Origin: an uncultured Eubacteriales bacterium
Lineage (GTDB): Bacteria > Bacillota > Clostridia > Oscillospirales > CAG-272
Assembly: GCA_905210485.1 (NCBI GenBank)
Contig: CAJLXA010000014.1
Location: 1-38,302 of the forward strand
DNA: 38,302 bases
Direction of reading: 5' to 3'
The translations under genes and the position numbers were made by a program. The notes below the pieces were generated by a model. It saw nothing but the letters and a program-made list of their open reading frames with translations. It did not search any database and had not been told where the DNA came from. Shown piece after piece: positions 9,255 to 17,179 of this stretch. Each line of letters opens with the position of its first letter. The first letter of the stretch is position 1.

Positions 9255-9282
9255 AACGGATAATACACAATTATTATCCGTT
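9255..9282 (+). repeat. Inverted repeat in the leader of the 9344 gene
   Basis: AACGGATAAT (9255-9264) and ATTATCCGTT (9273-9282) form a perfect 10-bp inverted repeat, extendable by one pair inside (loop 6 nt). It lies about 90 nt into the predicted leader and is not followed by a U-run. It is therefore more likely an operator or regulatory hairpin than a terminator. Function unknown. Confidence 0.55.
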
Positions 9283-9343
9283 ATATAGATGGTTTTATAC
9301 CGTTGCCGCTTGTCGTTCCCGGCGAATTAACAGGAGATAAACC

Positions 9344-9853
9344 GTGAAAACCACCACTTTTTCACAGCAGACAGCCACCATACATATGACGGTCAATGAC
9401 GACAGCGCCTTTTTGTCCCCTTATGCCGAAACAGGGCGTCCCGTCATTGCCACCGAAGTTGCGGATTTTCTTGAAAACAGCGCCAATGCGTACCGTCCGG
9501 GGGAAAAACTTCATCTGCAAATAAAAAGCACATGCATTGACGACGAAGAAAAACCGCGGTATACGCAGGCGATCGCCAATTATTTTTCACTCGAACTGGA
9601 AGAAACCAATCGTAATCTGAAACGAAAAACCGTTGTATCCGTCATCTTCACTCTCATCGGCATCCTTGCGCTTGCCTTCATGTTCGTTTGCGGGAAGCGT
9701 GAGTTGAACGACCTGTGGATCGAATGTATCGACATCTTCGCATGGGTTTTTCTCTGGGAAGCGGTCGATCAGTTTTTCATTGAACGCAGTGCGCTTCTTA
9801 TGCGCCGCAAGCGACTGAAAAATTTCACGGAAATGAAAATCACCTATTGCTGA
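9344..9853 (+). CDS. Hypothetical protein with two C-terminal membrane segments
   Basis: I do not recognise this 169-residue protein. Residues 1-~92 are hydrophilic and acidic with no clear motif. Two hydrophobic segments follow (about 95-117 and 126-147), then a basic tail with RRKRLK. It would be a bitopic hairpin protein with both ends cytosolic. The start is GTG at 9344 with AGGAGA 8 nt upstream. It is monocistronic: perfect promoter at 9128, long structured leader, terminator at 9901. The strong promoter and structured leader suggest the gene is real and possibly regulated. Confidence 0.7.
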   Translation: MKTTTFSQQTATIHMTVNDDSAFLSPYAETGRPVIATEVADFLENSANAYRPGEKLHLQIKSTCIDDEEKPRYTQAIANYFSLELEETNRNLKRKTVVSVIFTLIGILALAFMFVCGKRELNDLWIECIDIFAWVFLWEAVDQFFIERSALLMRRKRLKNFTEMKITYC

Positions 9854-9900
9854 ACGCACTGTTCACAAGTCCGGTATTTTGCCGATAGCGCCTATAGACA

Positions 9901-9930
9901 AAAAAGAGTTCAGATATCTGAACTCTTTTT
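9901..9930. terminator. Bidirectional intrinsic terminator (30-bp palindrome)
   Basis: The 30 bp from 9901 to 9930 are a perfect palindrome starting with a run of A and ending with a run of T. Read on either strand it makes a GC-containing stem followed by U's. It serves the plus-strand gene ending at 9853. It may also stop minus-strand transcription from the zinc-ribbon gene, which ends at 10012. Confidence 0.85.
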
Positions 9931-10011
9931 TGCATGCGTGCCGGAAAACGGCGGTTTTCCGGCATATCCGGCGCAAAGCGCCCCCAAACGCATACCGTCA
10001 ACGCGGGAGAA

Positions 10012-10293
10012 TCAGTTGTTCTCGCCTCTTCTTGCGGCGTAGCAAGCGCTGCAGTATACAGCCTTGCCTTCGGTCGGGTTGAACGGAACTTTGCAAGGAG
10101 CACCGCAATCGGCGCAAACAGCATCAAACATCTCTCTCTGACCTTTGATGGCAGTTTTTCTTGCGGCACGGCATTCTTTGCACTTCTTAGGCTCGTTCTG
10201 GAAGCCCTTTTCGGCATAGAATTCCTGCTCGCCTGCGGTGAATACGAAATCCTTGCCGCATTCCTTGCACTTTAAAGTCTTGTCCTGGTACAT
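10012..10293 (-). CDS. Zinc-ribbon domain protein
   Basis: The 93-residue protein is built around four CxxC pairs: C9/C12 (CKEC), C38/C41 (CKEC), C60/C63 (CADC) and C81/C84 (CSAC). This fits two treble-clef or zinc-ribbon units. The pattern and the ...DKTLxCKxCGxxFxFTxGEQEFYxxKGFxNEPxxCKxCR motif match the 'probable zinc-ribbon' family (PF13451 type) common in Clostridia and Chloroflexi. The C-terminal half resembles the CxxC-x-PF-P small-protein motif. It probably binds zinc and nucleic acid or protein, but no function is assigned in the family. The start ATG follows GAGAGGG. It is separated from the upstream sigma-factor gene by a tRNA-like element. Confidence 0.85.
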   Translation of the reverse strand: MYQDKTLKCKECGKDFVFTAGEQEFYAEKGFQNEPKKCKECRAARKTAIKGQREMFDAVCADCGAPCKVPFNPTEGKAVYCSACYAARRGENN

Positions 10294-10327
10294 GTGTTTT
10301 CCCTCTCTTAGATAGGTAAGTTATTTT

Positions 10328-10391
10328 TGCCCTTGGACGGATTTCAACCGACGCCTTTGATACCAACGCTCTCCCTTAAGCTACCTGGGCA
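10328..10391 (-). pseudogene. tRNA-like element lacking most of the anticodon arm
   Basis: On the minus strand the sequence reads like a shortened tRNA. It has a TGCCC/GGGCA acceptor end (10391-10387 with 10332-10328), TA at positions 8-9, a D-stem GCTT/GAGC with a 6-nt loop, and a T-arm with CGG-TTGAAAT-CCG. The T loop has G in place of the invariant C56. Between the D and T stems only about 15 nt remain, where 22-23 are expected. The remaining GTTGGTATCAAAG looks like a 5' anticodon stem joined to a 3' remnant. There is no encoded CCA. It lies between the sigma-factor stop and the zinc-ribbon gene. A decayed tRNA is the simplest reading. A tRNA-mimicking regulatory element is the alternative. 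Confidence 0.55.
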
Positions 10392-10405
10392 TATAGAACT
10401 TCGTG

Positions 10406-10978
10406 TTACCGAAGTATGTTTTTTAATTTGGCAATGCCGCGCTGCAACGCATTTTCAACCGACTTCCGCGTTTTGCCGAGTGCCGTTGCAATTTCAGCCG
10501 CGGAAAGACCGGCCATATATTGACGGAACACGCACAGTTCAAAGTCGGAAAGCGCCGCTTCTATTTGCCGTATACGCGCTTCTTCATCTTCACGGTCGAT
10601 CATACGGTTCAGTGCCGTGTCTCCGTTTTCCGCCGCGCTTTCGGAAAAATATCCGCTTTCCGTAAGTTCGTCAAGCGAACAGATATGATTCAACTTGTTT
10701 CCGGCGCGCATATGCGAAACCAACGCGTTATGAATACAGATTTTCGCATACAGACCGAAAGTGACGTCCTGACCCGCGCGGAACGAGCAGGCTGCATGAT
10801 AAAGCGCGAGACGCGCTTCCTGCATAAGATCATCACGAAGCGAACGGTCTCCTTTCGATACCGAAGCAACCTGTGCTTCAATCAACGGCATATATTCCTC
10901 GCACAATGCGGAAAACGACATGCCGTCGCCTTCCTTTGTCCGCTTTAGCAAAGTATTCAGCGCTTTCGCATCCATCAT
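10406..10978 (-). CDS. RNA polymerase sigma-70 family factor, SigH-like
   Basis: The 190-residue protein has sigma region 2 (about residues 20-95, with DDLMQEARLALYHAACSF and a following F-x-x-Y-AKICIHNALVSHMR segment). After a linker it has a region-4 helix-turn-helix (about 140-188: DFELCVFRQYMAGLSAAEIATALGKTRKSVENALQRGIAKLK). The sigma-2/4 layout without regions 1 or 3 and the R/K-S-V-x-N-A-x-Q-R recognition helix are those of SigH/ECF-like factors. SigH is favoured by size and by the presence of sporulation genes in this window. An unrelated small sigma factor is possible. The start has no strong ribosome site. A promoter lies at 11028-11057. The usual neighbours rpmG, secE and nusG are absent. 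Confidence 0.82.
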   Translation of the reverse strand: MMDAKALNTLLKRTKEGDGMSFSALCEEYMPLIEAQVASVSKGDRSLRDDLMQEARLALYHAACSFRAGQDVTFGLYAKICIHNALVSHMRAGNKLNHICSLDELTESGYFSESAAENGDTALNRMIDREDEEARIRQIEAALSDFELCVFRQYMAGLSAAEIATALGKTRKSVENALQRGIAKLKNILR

Positions 10979-11027
10979 ACGCCACCGTCAATGCCGAGAC
11001 CTTCTCATCGGATAATCATTTTACCTA

Positions 11028-11057
11028 ATTATAATCCAAAATTCCGGCCTTTGTCAA
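11028..11057 (-). promoter_or_regulatory. Sigma-A promoter for the sigma-factor gene
   Basis: Minus-strand TTGACA (11057-11052) and TATAAT (11033-11028) are spaced by 18 bp, both hexamers perfect. Initiation near 11021 gives a leader of about 43 nt. Confidence 0.75.
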
Positions 11058-11114
11058 TAGGCTTTTTAAAAAAATTTAACATATTTTTTGACGAAAATGT
11101 TTTTTACATGCAAA

Positions 11115-11170
11115 TTACATGATCGCGGGAGCCGAAAAAACGAGAGCGGCACGATCCCGCAATCATGTAA
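11115..11170 (-). terminator. Large imperfect hairpin, probable terminator of the GH3 gene
   Basis: Arms 11115-11130 and 11155-11170 pair over 16 positions with one mismatch (C/A). A nested GCCG/CGGC stem lies inside (11131-11134 with 11147-11150). It begins 17 bp after the GH3 stop (11187). The flank beyond it is AT-rich (TTTGCATGTAAAAAAC on the minus strand), so the U-tract is imperfect. It could also be a bound operator-like palindrome, but its position favours termination. Confidence 0.55.
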
Positions 11171-11186
11171 ATTCATGAATTTTCCT

Positions 11187-13310
11187 TTATCCGGTAACCC
11201 GAATCTTAAGCGTTGACAGAACCTGTTCGCTGTCGCGCCCTAACATGAGTTCAAACTCGCCGGGTTCCACCACATAGGTCTTTTCGGGATAATAGCCGAG
11301 CGCGTCCTTTGTCACCTGTATGGAGAGCGTTTTCTTTTCACCCGGTTTCAGTTCCGTTTTCACAAATCCTTTGAGTTCCATGTCGGGTCGCGTTTTCCGC
11401 GCCACCATATCCCGAACGTATAGTTGCGCCACTTCCGTTCCTGTAAAGTTCCCCGTATTTTCAAGTGTAAACGTTACCGTAAACGCTTTTCCGGCGTCAA
11501 GATCGGCGAGCGACAGGACGTTGCGGTCAACGGATATATCGCTGTAAGAAAACGTCGTATACGACAGGCCGTAACCGAAAGGATAAAGCGGCGTCGGCAA
11601 TTCATCACGATACTCCCGATAATGATACTGCGCTTTCGGATGATTATAATAAGTCGGAATCTGTCCCGTAGAACGAAGCATGGAAACGGGAAGCCGTCCG
11701 CTCGGATTATACTCTCCCGCAAGAATCGCCGCGGCGGCATCGGTGCCGCGCGTGCCGGGATGCCATGCGTACAGAATAGCGTCGGCATACGGCGCAACCT
11801 CGGCGAGCGAAAGCGGGCGCCCCGCAAACACCACAAGGATCACTTTCTTGGCAATTTTACGCATCTGACGTACAAGTTCGCGCTGAGGCGCAGACAGTTC
11901 CACAGAAGCCATGCTGTTCGCCTCGCCGGAAACGCGCCAGCTCTCGCCGACAGCCAGTACCGCGTAATCCGCATTGTGCCGCGCCATGAAATACCCGTAA
12001 TCGTCAAGCGGTGAAGAAACCACGTTATCGCCGAAAGTCTCTTTCATGCACGCGGAAAAGGGGTGGACTTTTTCGTCCGTAGCGCCGGGGCACCAGTTAC
12101 CGAGCACGGTGCGCGTGTCGTCCGCGAACGGACCGCCGACATAAATACGGCTTCCCTTCTTAAGCGGCAAAACATTGTCTTCGTTTTTCAGAAGCACCAT
12201 GCATTGCTTTGCGATTTCCAAGGAAAAATCCATATCTTCCTTACGATATATATCCAATTCACCGAGGTGAAGCGACGGCTTTTCAAAAAGACCGGAGCGC
12301 ATCTTGACACGCAGAATGTTGGCCACCGCCTCGTCGATCAAAGAAATATCCACGTCGCCGTCGCGGACAAGATTTTCCATTTTTTCCTCGTACGCCGTGG
12401 ACACCATCTCCATGTCAATGCCCGCGTGTATAGCGCGTAAAGCGGCTTCGCGCTTATCGCCCGCCGATCCTTTGGCAATCTGGTTGCAGATACTGCCCCA
12501 ATCGCTGACGACAAAACCGTCAAATCCCCATTCTTTACGCAAAACTTCACGGAACAGATACTCTGAAAATACGCAGGGTTCCCCGCCAATATCCGCAAAA
12601 TTGTTCATAAAGGTCCCGATTCCGGCGTCAACAGCTGCGCGGAACGCGGGAAAATACATGTTTCGCAGAGTATAATCGGTGATTTCCGACTTATTGTAGT
12701 CCCGGCCGCCCTCTGCCGCGCCGTATCCGACAAAATGCTTTGCGCAGGCTACGATTTTATCGTCGGCAGACATATCGTCTCCCTGAATTCCCTCCACGCT
12801 GGCCTTTCCGAACAAAGCGGAAAGATAGGGATCCTCTCCGAACGATTCGATCATGCGCCCCCAGCGCGGGTCGCGCGCAAGGTCAAGCATCGGCGCATAT
12901 GTCCACTGAATACCGCTGCGAGAGGCCTCGGCGGCCATGCGCGACGCCGCCTCCCGGACAAGTCCCGCGTCAAATGTTGCGGCCTGCGCGAGCGGTATGG
13001 GAAAAATCGTGCGATAGCCGTGTATCACATCTTTGCCGAACAGAACGGGAATACCGATTCTGCTCTGACAGGCGGCATTCTGCACCGCCGTCATGGCGTC
13101 GCGGTCAATATCGGTTCCGGTTGTGTTTCCGGCGAACGCCGACGCCGTGAGAACCACGGAACCGAGCCGCCCTTCCTTTGCCAACGCCACCGCCTGATCT
13201 GCGTTTGCCGCCGTCAGATTCATCTGGCGAAGCTGACCGAGTTTTTCGGCAAATGTCATGCGTGCGAGGAGCTCTTTTATCCTTTTTTCCGTTTCACGGT
13301 TGTTTTTCAT
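11187..13310 (-). CDS. Glycoside hydrolase family 3 beta-glucosidase
   Basis: The 707-residue cytoplasmic enzyme (no signal peptide) probably hydrolyses terminal beta-D-glucosides or xylosides from oligosaccharides. Domains: the GH3 N-terminal barrel (~15-330) with KHFVGYG and the nucleophile motif GFVVSDWGS (Asp at about 270); the GH3 C-terminal alpha/beta sandwich (~365-570); and a fibronectin III-like domain (~600-707, starting with SYDISVDRN... and LKGFxK near the end). The start is ATG 13310, preceded by AAGGA at 8 nt; an upstream ATG at 13361 overlaps the DUF4364 stop but has no ribosome site. It follows the DUF4364 regulator by 47 bp, so the two are probably co-transcribed. The exact substrate cannot be told from sequence. 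Confidence 0.93.
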   Translation of the reverse strand: MKNNRETEKRIKELLARMTFAEKLGQLRQMNLTAANADQAVALAKEGRLGSVVLTASAFAGNTTGTDIDRDAMTAVQNAACQSRIGIPVLFGKDVIHGYRTIFPIPLAQAATFDAGLVREAASRMAAEASRSGIQWTYAPMLDLARDPRWGRMIESFGEDPYLSALFGKASVEGIQGDDMSADDKIVACAKHFVGYGAAEGGRDYNKSEITDYTLRNMYFPAFRAAVDAGIGTFMNNFADIGGEPCVFSEYLFREVLRKEWGFDGFVVSDWGSICNQIAKGSAGDKREAALRAIHAGIDMEMVSTAYEEKMENLVRDGDVDISLIDEAVANILRVKMRSGLFEKPSLHLGELDIYRKEDMDFSLEIAKQCMVLLKNEDNVLPLKKGSRIYVGGPFADDTRTVLGNWCPGATDEKVHPFSACMKETFGDNVVSSPLDDYGYFMARHNADYAVLAVGESWRVSGEANSMASVELSAPQRELVRQMRKIAKKVILVVFAGRPLSLAEVAPYADAILYAWHPGTRGTDAAAAILAGEYNPSGRLPVSMLRSTGQIPTYYNHPKAQYHYREYRDELPTPLYPFGYGLSYTTFSYSDISVDRNVLSLADLDAGKAFTVTFTLENTGNFTGTEVAQLYVRDMVARKTRPDMELKGFVKTELKPGEKKTLSIQVTKDALGYYPEKTYVVEPGEFELMLGRDSEQVLSTLKIRVTG

Positions 13311-13357
13311 TTGTCTTTTCCTTTTCGATAAATAAAAAGTTTCAGGGATTTTTGCCA

Positions 13358-13912
13358 TCAACTGAGAAGATAGTCCACTTCTCCGGATAGCACGGCATAA
13401 ATGCCGCGGTATGCCGATGTAGGATTCTTTTCAAAATTTCTTTTGAATTTTGCCGCCTCTTCTTTTGTGGATACGGCGGTCTCGGTACGGCACAGCACTC
13501 CGGTCGGCGAAACAAGCTCGCATATAACGGTGTATTTACCGTCCTCGCGCGGAAGGATCTCGGTTGTTGCTTTCAGGCCTTTGGAACGTAAAGACAAAAG
13601 ACGCATTGTCGTTCTGCGGCTTTTTTCACGTATGGATTCCAGAAGATCACTTTGCAGTTCCGAGGCCACCATGCGCCCCGTATCCGAAATCTCGTAATAA
13701 ACCTTTCCGTTTTCTTCCTTTTTAAGAATATGTCCGCGGTCGCAAAGTTCGGAAAAAGCCTCGGCAAAGTCGAACGAACCGACATAGCCGTTTTCGGCCA
13801 TTACGTCCGCGATCGTGGGATAATCCAGCGGCTCGTTGATTTCATTCAGAAGAAACAGAATAAATATCTTGATATCGGTTCTGTCGTTCATGGAACCGTC
13901 TTTCATCTTCAT
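13358..13912 (-). CDS. DUF4364 family transcription regulator-like protein
   Basis: The 184-residue protein matches DUF4364. It has an N-terminal winged-helix region (about residues 10-80) with DIKIFILFLLNEINEPLDY and a wing-like KKEENGKVYYEISDTGR stretch. The C-terminal domain (~95-184) has alternating strands and ends FKRNFEKNPTSAYRGIYAVLSG. The family is restricted mostly to Clostridia and resembles PadR-type regulators; no target is known. The ATG at 13912 has AAAGGAG at 5-6 nt. Unusually, the intrinsic terminator of the upstream gene lies just before this ribosome site, so expression depends on readthrough or on a promoter inside the upstream gene. Confidence 0.85.
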   Translation of the reverse strand: MKMKDGSMNDRTDIKIFILFLLNEINEPLDYPTIADVMAENGYVGSFDFAEAFSELCDRGHILKKEENGKVYYEISDTGRMVASELQSDLLESIREKSRRTTMRLLSLRSKGLKATTEILPREDGKYTVICELVSPTGVLCRTETAVSTKEEAAKFKRNFEKNPTSAYRGIYAVLSGEVDYLLS

Positions 13913-13934
13913 TTTGTCTCCTTTCGGAAAAAAA

Positions 13935-13981
13935 GCAGGGATTCCTCCGTTGCCGGTCGGCAAACACGGAGGCTTCCCTGC
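13935..13981 (-). terminator. Intrinsic terminator after the binding-protein gene
   Basis: Minus-strand hairpin: GCAGGGA (13981-13975 pairing with 13935-13941) and CCTCCG/CGGAGG (13944-13949 with 13967-13972), separated by a 2-nt internal loop. A nested TTGCCG/CGGCAA hairpin occupies the loop. It is followed on the minus strand by seven U's (13934-13928). It starts 12 bp after the stop of the binding-protein gene and ends about 16 bp before the DUF4364 start codon. Confidence 0.85.
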
Positions 13982-13993
13982 CGTTCCGTTTGT

Positions 13994-16012
13994 TTATTTT
14001 TTATCGTCGCCCTGATTTGCAAGATTCTTGTAATTCTTGATTGCCGCACGATTCAGATTGAAGCAACCGTTCGGCGACACGGTGATCCCCGTCACCGCGG
14101 GGTTGATGCAGGCAAAATTCTGGTTGAACATGATCGGAATGATCGGCATAGCGTCATCTTCGACATTCTGGCTGAGCAGAATGGCCTCGGCTTCATGGAG
14201 AAGCGTCGCACGGGTGGCGGCGTCCGTGGCTTTGAATGCCGCGTCGATTTTGGCGTCATAAGCGGCATTTTTGAAGCCGCAGGACGAGGTCTTGAATTCG
14301 TAACTGATAACGGTTTTGCCGTCCGTTGTCGTTACCAGCGCGGTATCAATACCGTTACCGCAATACTGCGTCGAAAATCCGGCCAGCGCCGTAAACGCGT
14401 CAGTGGACATCATCTGATAATCCATGGCGATCATGTCATACTGTTTCGGGTTCTTGCGTTCGCTGTCATCATACGAATAATAATACATGGCGCCGTCCTG
14501 ATCGGTATAGGCAAGAGAAAGCGCGTCGTCCATCATTGTCGTATTTTTCGGATCCGTACCGACGACATCCTTGAGCTGATCGTTGAAATATGTGTAGGAA
14601 AGATATACAATGTTGAGTTCGATGGTACCGGAAAGTGCGTCCCGCACGATCTCTGCAATAGCGGCGTCCTCTTCGCTGTCGCGGCAAAGAAGAGTCAGCG
14701 TCGCTTTACCGGCTCTGTTTTTCGGATACTCGGTACCGGCCGCGTCAAGTTCGCTGATCGCCGCGGTAATCATGCTTCTTGCTTCCGTAAACGCGGTGTC
14801 GGACGAAAGAAGCGTTGCGGTAGCGTCCGCCGTTGCGCGAAAGCCTGCCTTGGCGCTGTTGTCGTTATACACGCCAGGAGAGACAAGGCCTGTGGCCGCT
14901 TTGCCGAATGTGACGGCTTCCACTACCGCCGCACGGTCGATCATTTTGGAGATACCGATACGCACGCGGGCGTCTTTCACAAGCGGAGATGCCGGATTTT
15001 TCAGATTGAAAACATAGGAATAAGTCGACAGCATGTCGGCAACTTTAAGGTTCGGATTGTTCTTGATCGCGGCGCGCTGTTCCAGCGTCATTTCGCCGAG
15101 ATAGAAGATCGTGTCGCTGTAGGCCTTCGTCAGACCGTTCATGAAACTCTCATAAGCAACATCCAATTTATCCGTCTGGTTCACACGGAGAGACGCACTG
15201 CCGACGCTGTCGGTGGCGGTTACCCAGTCGGTGGAAATCGTTTCGGAAAGAACATACTTTGTAAGGTCAATCTTCTTGGCTTCCGCCGGAACGCGGTAAT
15301 AATTGTTACGTCCGATGGTGAAGTAGCCGACGTTATAGTCAAGCGTTTTAATCGCGAAAGGACCGCTTGTTTTGATCGTCGCCGTACGCTTCGACCAGTA
15401 TTCGGGAGCGGATTTCACGCAGTCTTCGTCAAGCGCCGTCACCGCCACGGAAGTAAGGTTACGGAGGAATGTGTCAATATCCGCACCCTCGCGCAGCGTC
15501 ACAACCACTTTGCGGGAGTCATGAACGTCGACCTCCACGCCGATGTCGTTCGGTCCGACAGGTTTCCCGTTCACAAGCATGCTTTCTTTACATTCGTATG
15601 CATTTTCAATATCATAAAGCAGTGTGGCCGCCGGCGTAGAAAAATCGCAGGCAAGAATCCGTTCCCACGCGTATACGACGTCATAGCCGTCGATCGCGGT
15701 GTTGTCACTCCAACAGGTATTGCGAAGCGTCATTGACAGCTGGCGCGTCTCTTTATTATAGGAATATTTTTCCACAAGCCCGCCGATGATCTTGCCGTTT
15801 TTGTCATAAGTAAAGAGTGGCTCATAGATCAGATTCATAACTTTTACGGCGTCATCATTATTGATGTTGGCCGCCGGATCAAAGTCATACAGATTCCCGA
15901 CGAAATAGGCCGAAAACTGCTGATCCCCTGCGTTATTTGAGCAGGAAACCATAGCCGACGCCAAGGAAAGAACCAATGTCGCGGCAAGAATAAGGGAGAG
16001 AATACGTTTCAT
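13994..16012 (-). CDS. ABC transporter substrate-binding lipoprotein (SBP_bac_5, OppA-like)
   Basis: The 672-residue lipoprotein has a signal peptide (1-23), with the lipobox Ala-Met-Val-Ser-Cys placing the lipidated Cys at residue 24. The mature part follows the family 5 solute-binding fold: YDFDPAANINNDDAVKVMNLIYEPLFTYDKNGK near the N-terminus, LRNTCWSDNTAIDGYDVVYAWERIL (~105-130), and the second lobe carrying VRIGISKMIDR (~330). These proteins deliver oligopeptides or nickel complexes to ABC permeases at the outer face of the membrane. GGAGG lies 11 nt before the ATG. No permease or ATPase genes adjoin it, so it is an orphan binding protein here. A sigma-A promoter precedes it. Confidence 0.92.
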   Translation of the reverse strand: MKRILSLILAATLVLSLASAMVSCSNNAGDQQFSAYFVGNLYDFDPAANINNDDAVKVMNLIYEPLFTYDKNGKIIGGLVEKYSYNKETRQLSMTLRNTCWSDNTAIDGYDVVYAWERILACDFSTPAATLLYDIENAYECKESMLVNGKPVGPNDIGVEVDVHDSRKVVVTLREGADIDTFLRNLTSVAVTALDEDCVKSAPEYWSKRTATIKTSGPFAIKTLDYNVGYFTIGRNNYYRVPAEAKKIDLTKYVLSETISTDWVTATDSVGSASLRVNQTDKLDVAYESFMNGLTKAYSDTIFYLGEMTLEQRAAIKNNPNLKVADMLSTYSYVFNLKNPASPLVKDARVRIGISKMIDRAAVVEAVTFGKAATGLVSPGVYNDNSAKAGFRATADATATLLSSDTAFTEARSMITAAISELDAAGTEYPKNRAGKATLTLLCRDSEEDAAIAEIVRDALSGTIELNIVYLSYTYFNDQLKDVVGTDPKNTTMMDDALSLAYTDQDGAMYYYSYDDSERKNPKQYDMIAMDYQMMSTDAFTALAGFSTQYCGNGIDTALVTTTDGKTVISYEFKTSSCGFKNAAYDAKIDAAFKATDAATRATLLHEAEAILLSQNVEDDAMPIIPIMFNQNFACINPAVTGITVSPNGCFNLNRAAIKNYKNLANQGDDKK

Positions 16013-16073
16013 AAATGCGGGTCCTCCAAAAATTTTACCTGTATCGGGCGGATATATTTATATAGATAAAGAT

Positions 16074-16102
16074 ATTATAACAACTATTTCGGCGAATTGC
16101 AA
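16074..16102 (-). promoter_or_regulatory. Sigma-A promoter for the binding-protein gene
   Basis: Minus-strand TTGCAA (16102-16097) and TATAAT (16079-16074) are spaced by 17 bp. The predicted start near 16067 gives a leader of about 55 nt. Confidence 0.6.
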
Positions 16103-16277
16103 TAAAAAACTGATACGTTTTCTATCGTTTCGGAGCCTTGCACAATTCAAAGCAGCCATATTTAAGCATAATACACAAAATTCGGAGAAGAATTTATGAA
16201 TAACCGTTATAGGGTCGGGGAAACTGTACATAACGGCCACCGTATGGCGTCCGAAATCCGTCAAAAGGAGATTCCCC

Positions 16278-17165
16278 ATGTCCTGTATTCCGCGCACCGA
16301 CCTTGCCGCGGAGCGGCGTCGCGCCGACCTGACGCTCCCCGGAACAGAGAATAAAAAAGAGACCTTCGGCAACATTGAAGAAGAAACGCTTTTTATAAAA
16401 GATGACGAGGCGGCCGCCGCAATAGGCAAGCCGATCGGCACCTACACAACGTTATCGTTTCCCGCTCTTTCGCAATGCGACGGCGGTGAAAAAGAAGTGC
16501 TGACCGAACGCCTCTCCGCCGTACTTGCCGCAATGGTCTCCCGCCTGACCGACAAACGCGATCCCGCGGAAATGACGCTTCTTATCGTCGGCCTCGGCAA
16601 CCGCTCCGTTACGGCAGATGCCGTCGGCGTTCTGACGGGAGAAAAAATACGTGCCACCGCTCATATTAAAGAGGAAGAACCCGCGCTTTTCGGAAAACTC
16701 GGCTGTGCCGCTCTTTCGGTTCTTTTGCCGGGGGTTCTTTCGCAAAGCGGCATCGAGGCCTCCGACCGTATCCGGGCGCTGATTCCCCTTCTTTCGCCGG
16801 ACGCGGTCATTGTCTTTGACGCTCTTGCGGCGCGTTCGTTCCGGCGCGTCGGGCGCACATTCCAGATTGCCGACACCGGCATAGAACCGGGAAGCGGCAT
16901 CGGCAACAGGAGAAAAGCCGTCACAAAAGAAACGCTCGGCGTCCCCGTTATTGCGATAGGTATGCCCACCATCACGGATACCGCCACGCTTGTCCGCGAT
17001 ATTCTGTCTTCGCTCCCCGAAAACACACTGTCGCCGGAAACCGAAAAAACGATAAAAGACGAAGAGGGGAGTTATGTAACGCCGGGCGAATGCGACCTTA
17101 TCGCCGAGGCGCTGTCTTCCATTGCCTCCGAAGCGGTAAACCGCACATTCGGCCTTTGCCTCTGA
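16278..17165 (+). CDS. gpr: Germination protease (GPR endopeptidase)
   Basis: The 295-residue spore protease degrades small acid-soluble DNA-binding proteins when spores germinate. Seen motifs: RTDLAAE at residues 6-12, after a very short pro-segment; VGLGNRSVTADAVG (~98-111) with the conserved Asp of NVTPDALGP; PGVLSQSGIEASD (~148-160); FDALAARS (~177-184) with the second catalytic-type Asp; and ADTGIEPGSGIGNRRK plus LGVPVIAIGMPT. The usual pair of aspartates proposed as catalytic is preserved. In Bacillus the segment before RTDLA is about 10 residues longer. AAAAGGAG lies 6 nt before the ATG. Expression from a forespore sigma factor is expected, but no convincing sigma-F/G promoter was found. 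Confidence 0.95.
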   Translation: MSCIPRTDLAAERRRADLTLPGTENKKETFGNIEEETLFIKDDEAAAAIGKPIGTYTTLSFPALSQCDGGEKEVLTERLSAVLAAMVSRLTDKRDPAEMTLLIVGLGNRSVTADAVGVLTGEKIRATAHIKEEEPALFGKLGCAALSVLLPGVLSQSGIEASDRIRALIPLLSPDAVIVFDALAARSFRRVGRTFQIADTGIEPGSGIGNRRKAVTKETLGVPVIAIGMPTITDTATLVRDILSSLPENTLSPETEKTIKDEEGSYVTPGECDLIAEALSSIASEAVNRTFGLCL

Positions 17166-17179
17166 AAATTGCTCCGGTC

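Noticed and set aside
9128..9340. A 70-codon plus-strand frame with a basic N-terminus (inner ATG at 9161)
   Set aside because: Its start overlaps the consensus promoter of the 9344 gene, so the transcript would begin at or after the start codon. It has no ribosome site and no recognisable family.
13652..15736. A 694-codon plus-strand open frame opposite the binding-protein gene
   Set aside because: It is antisense to a gene with a lipobox, ribosome site and clear homology. The translation is rich in Arg/His/Gly with no motifs, as expected of a shadow frame.
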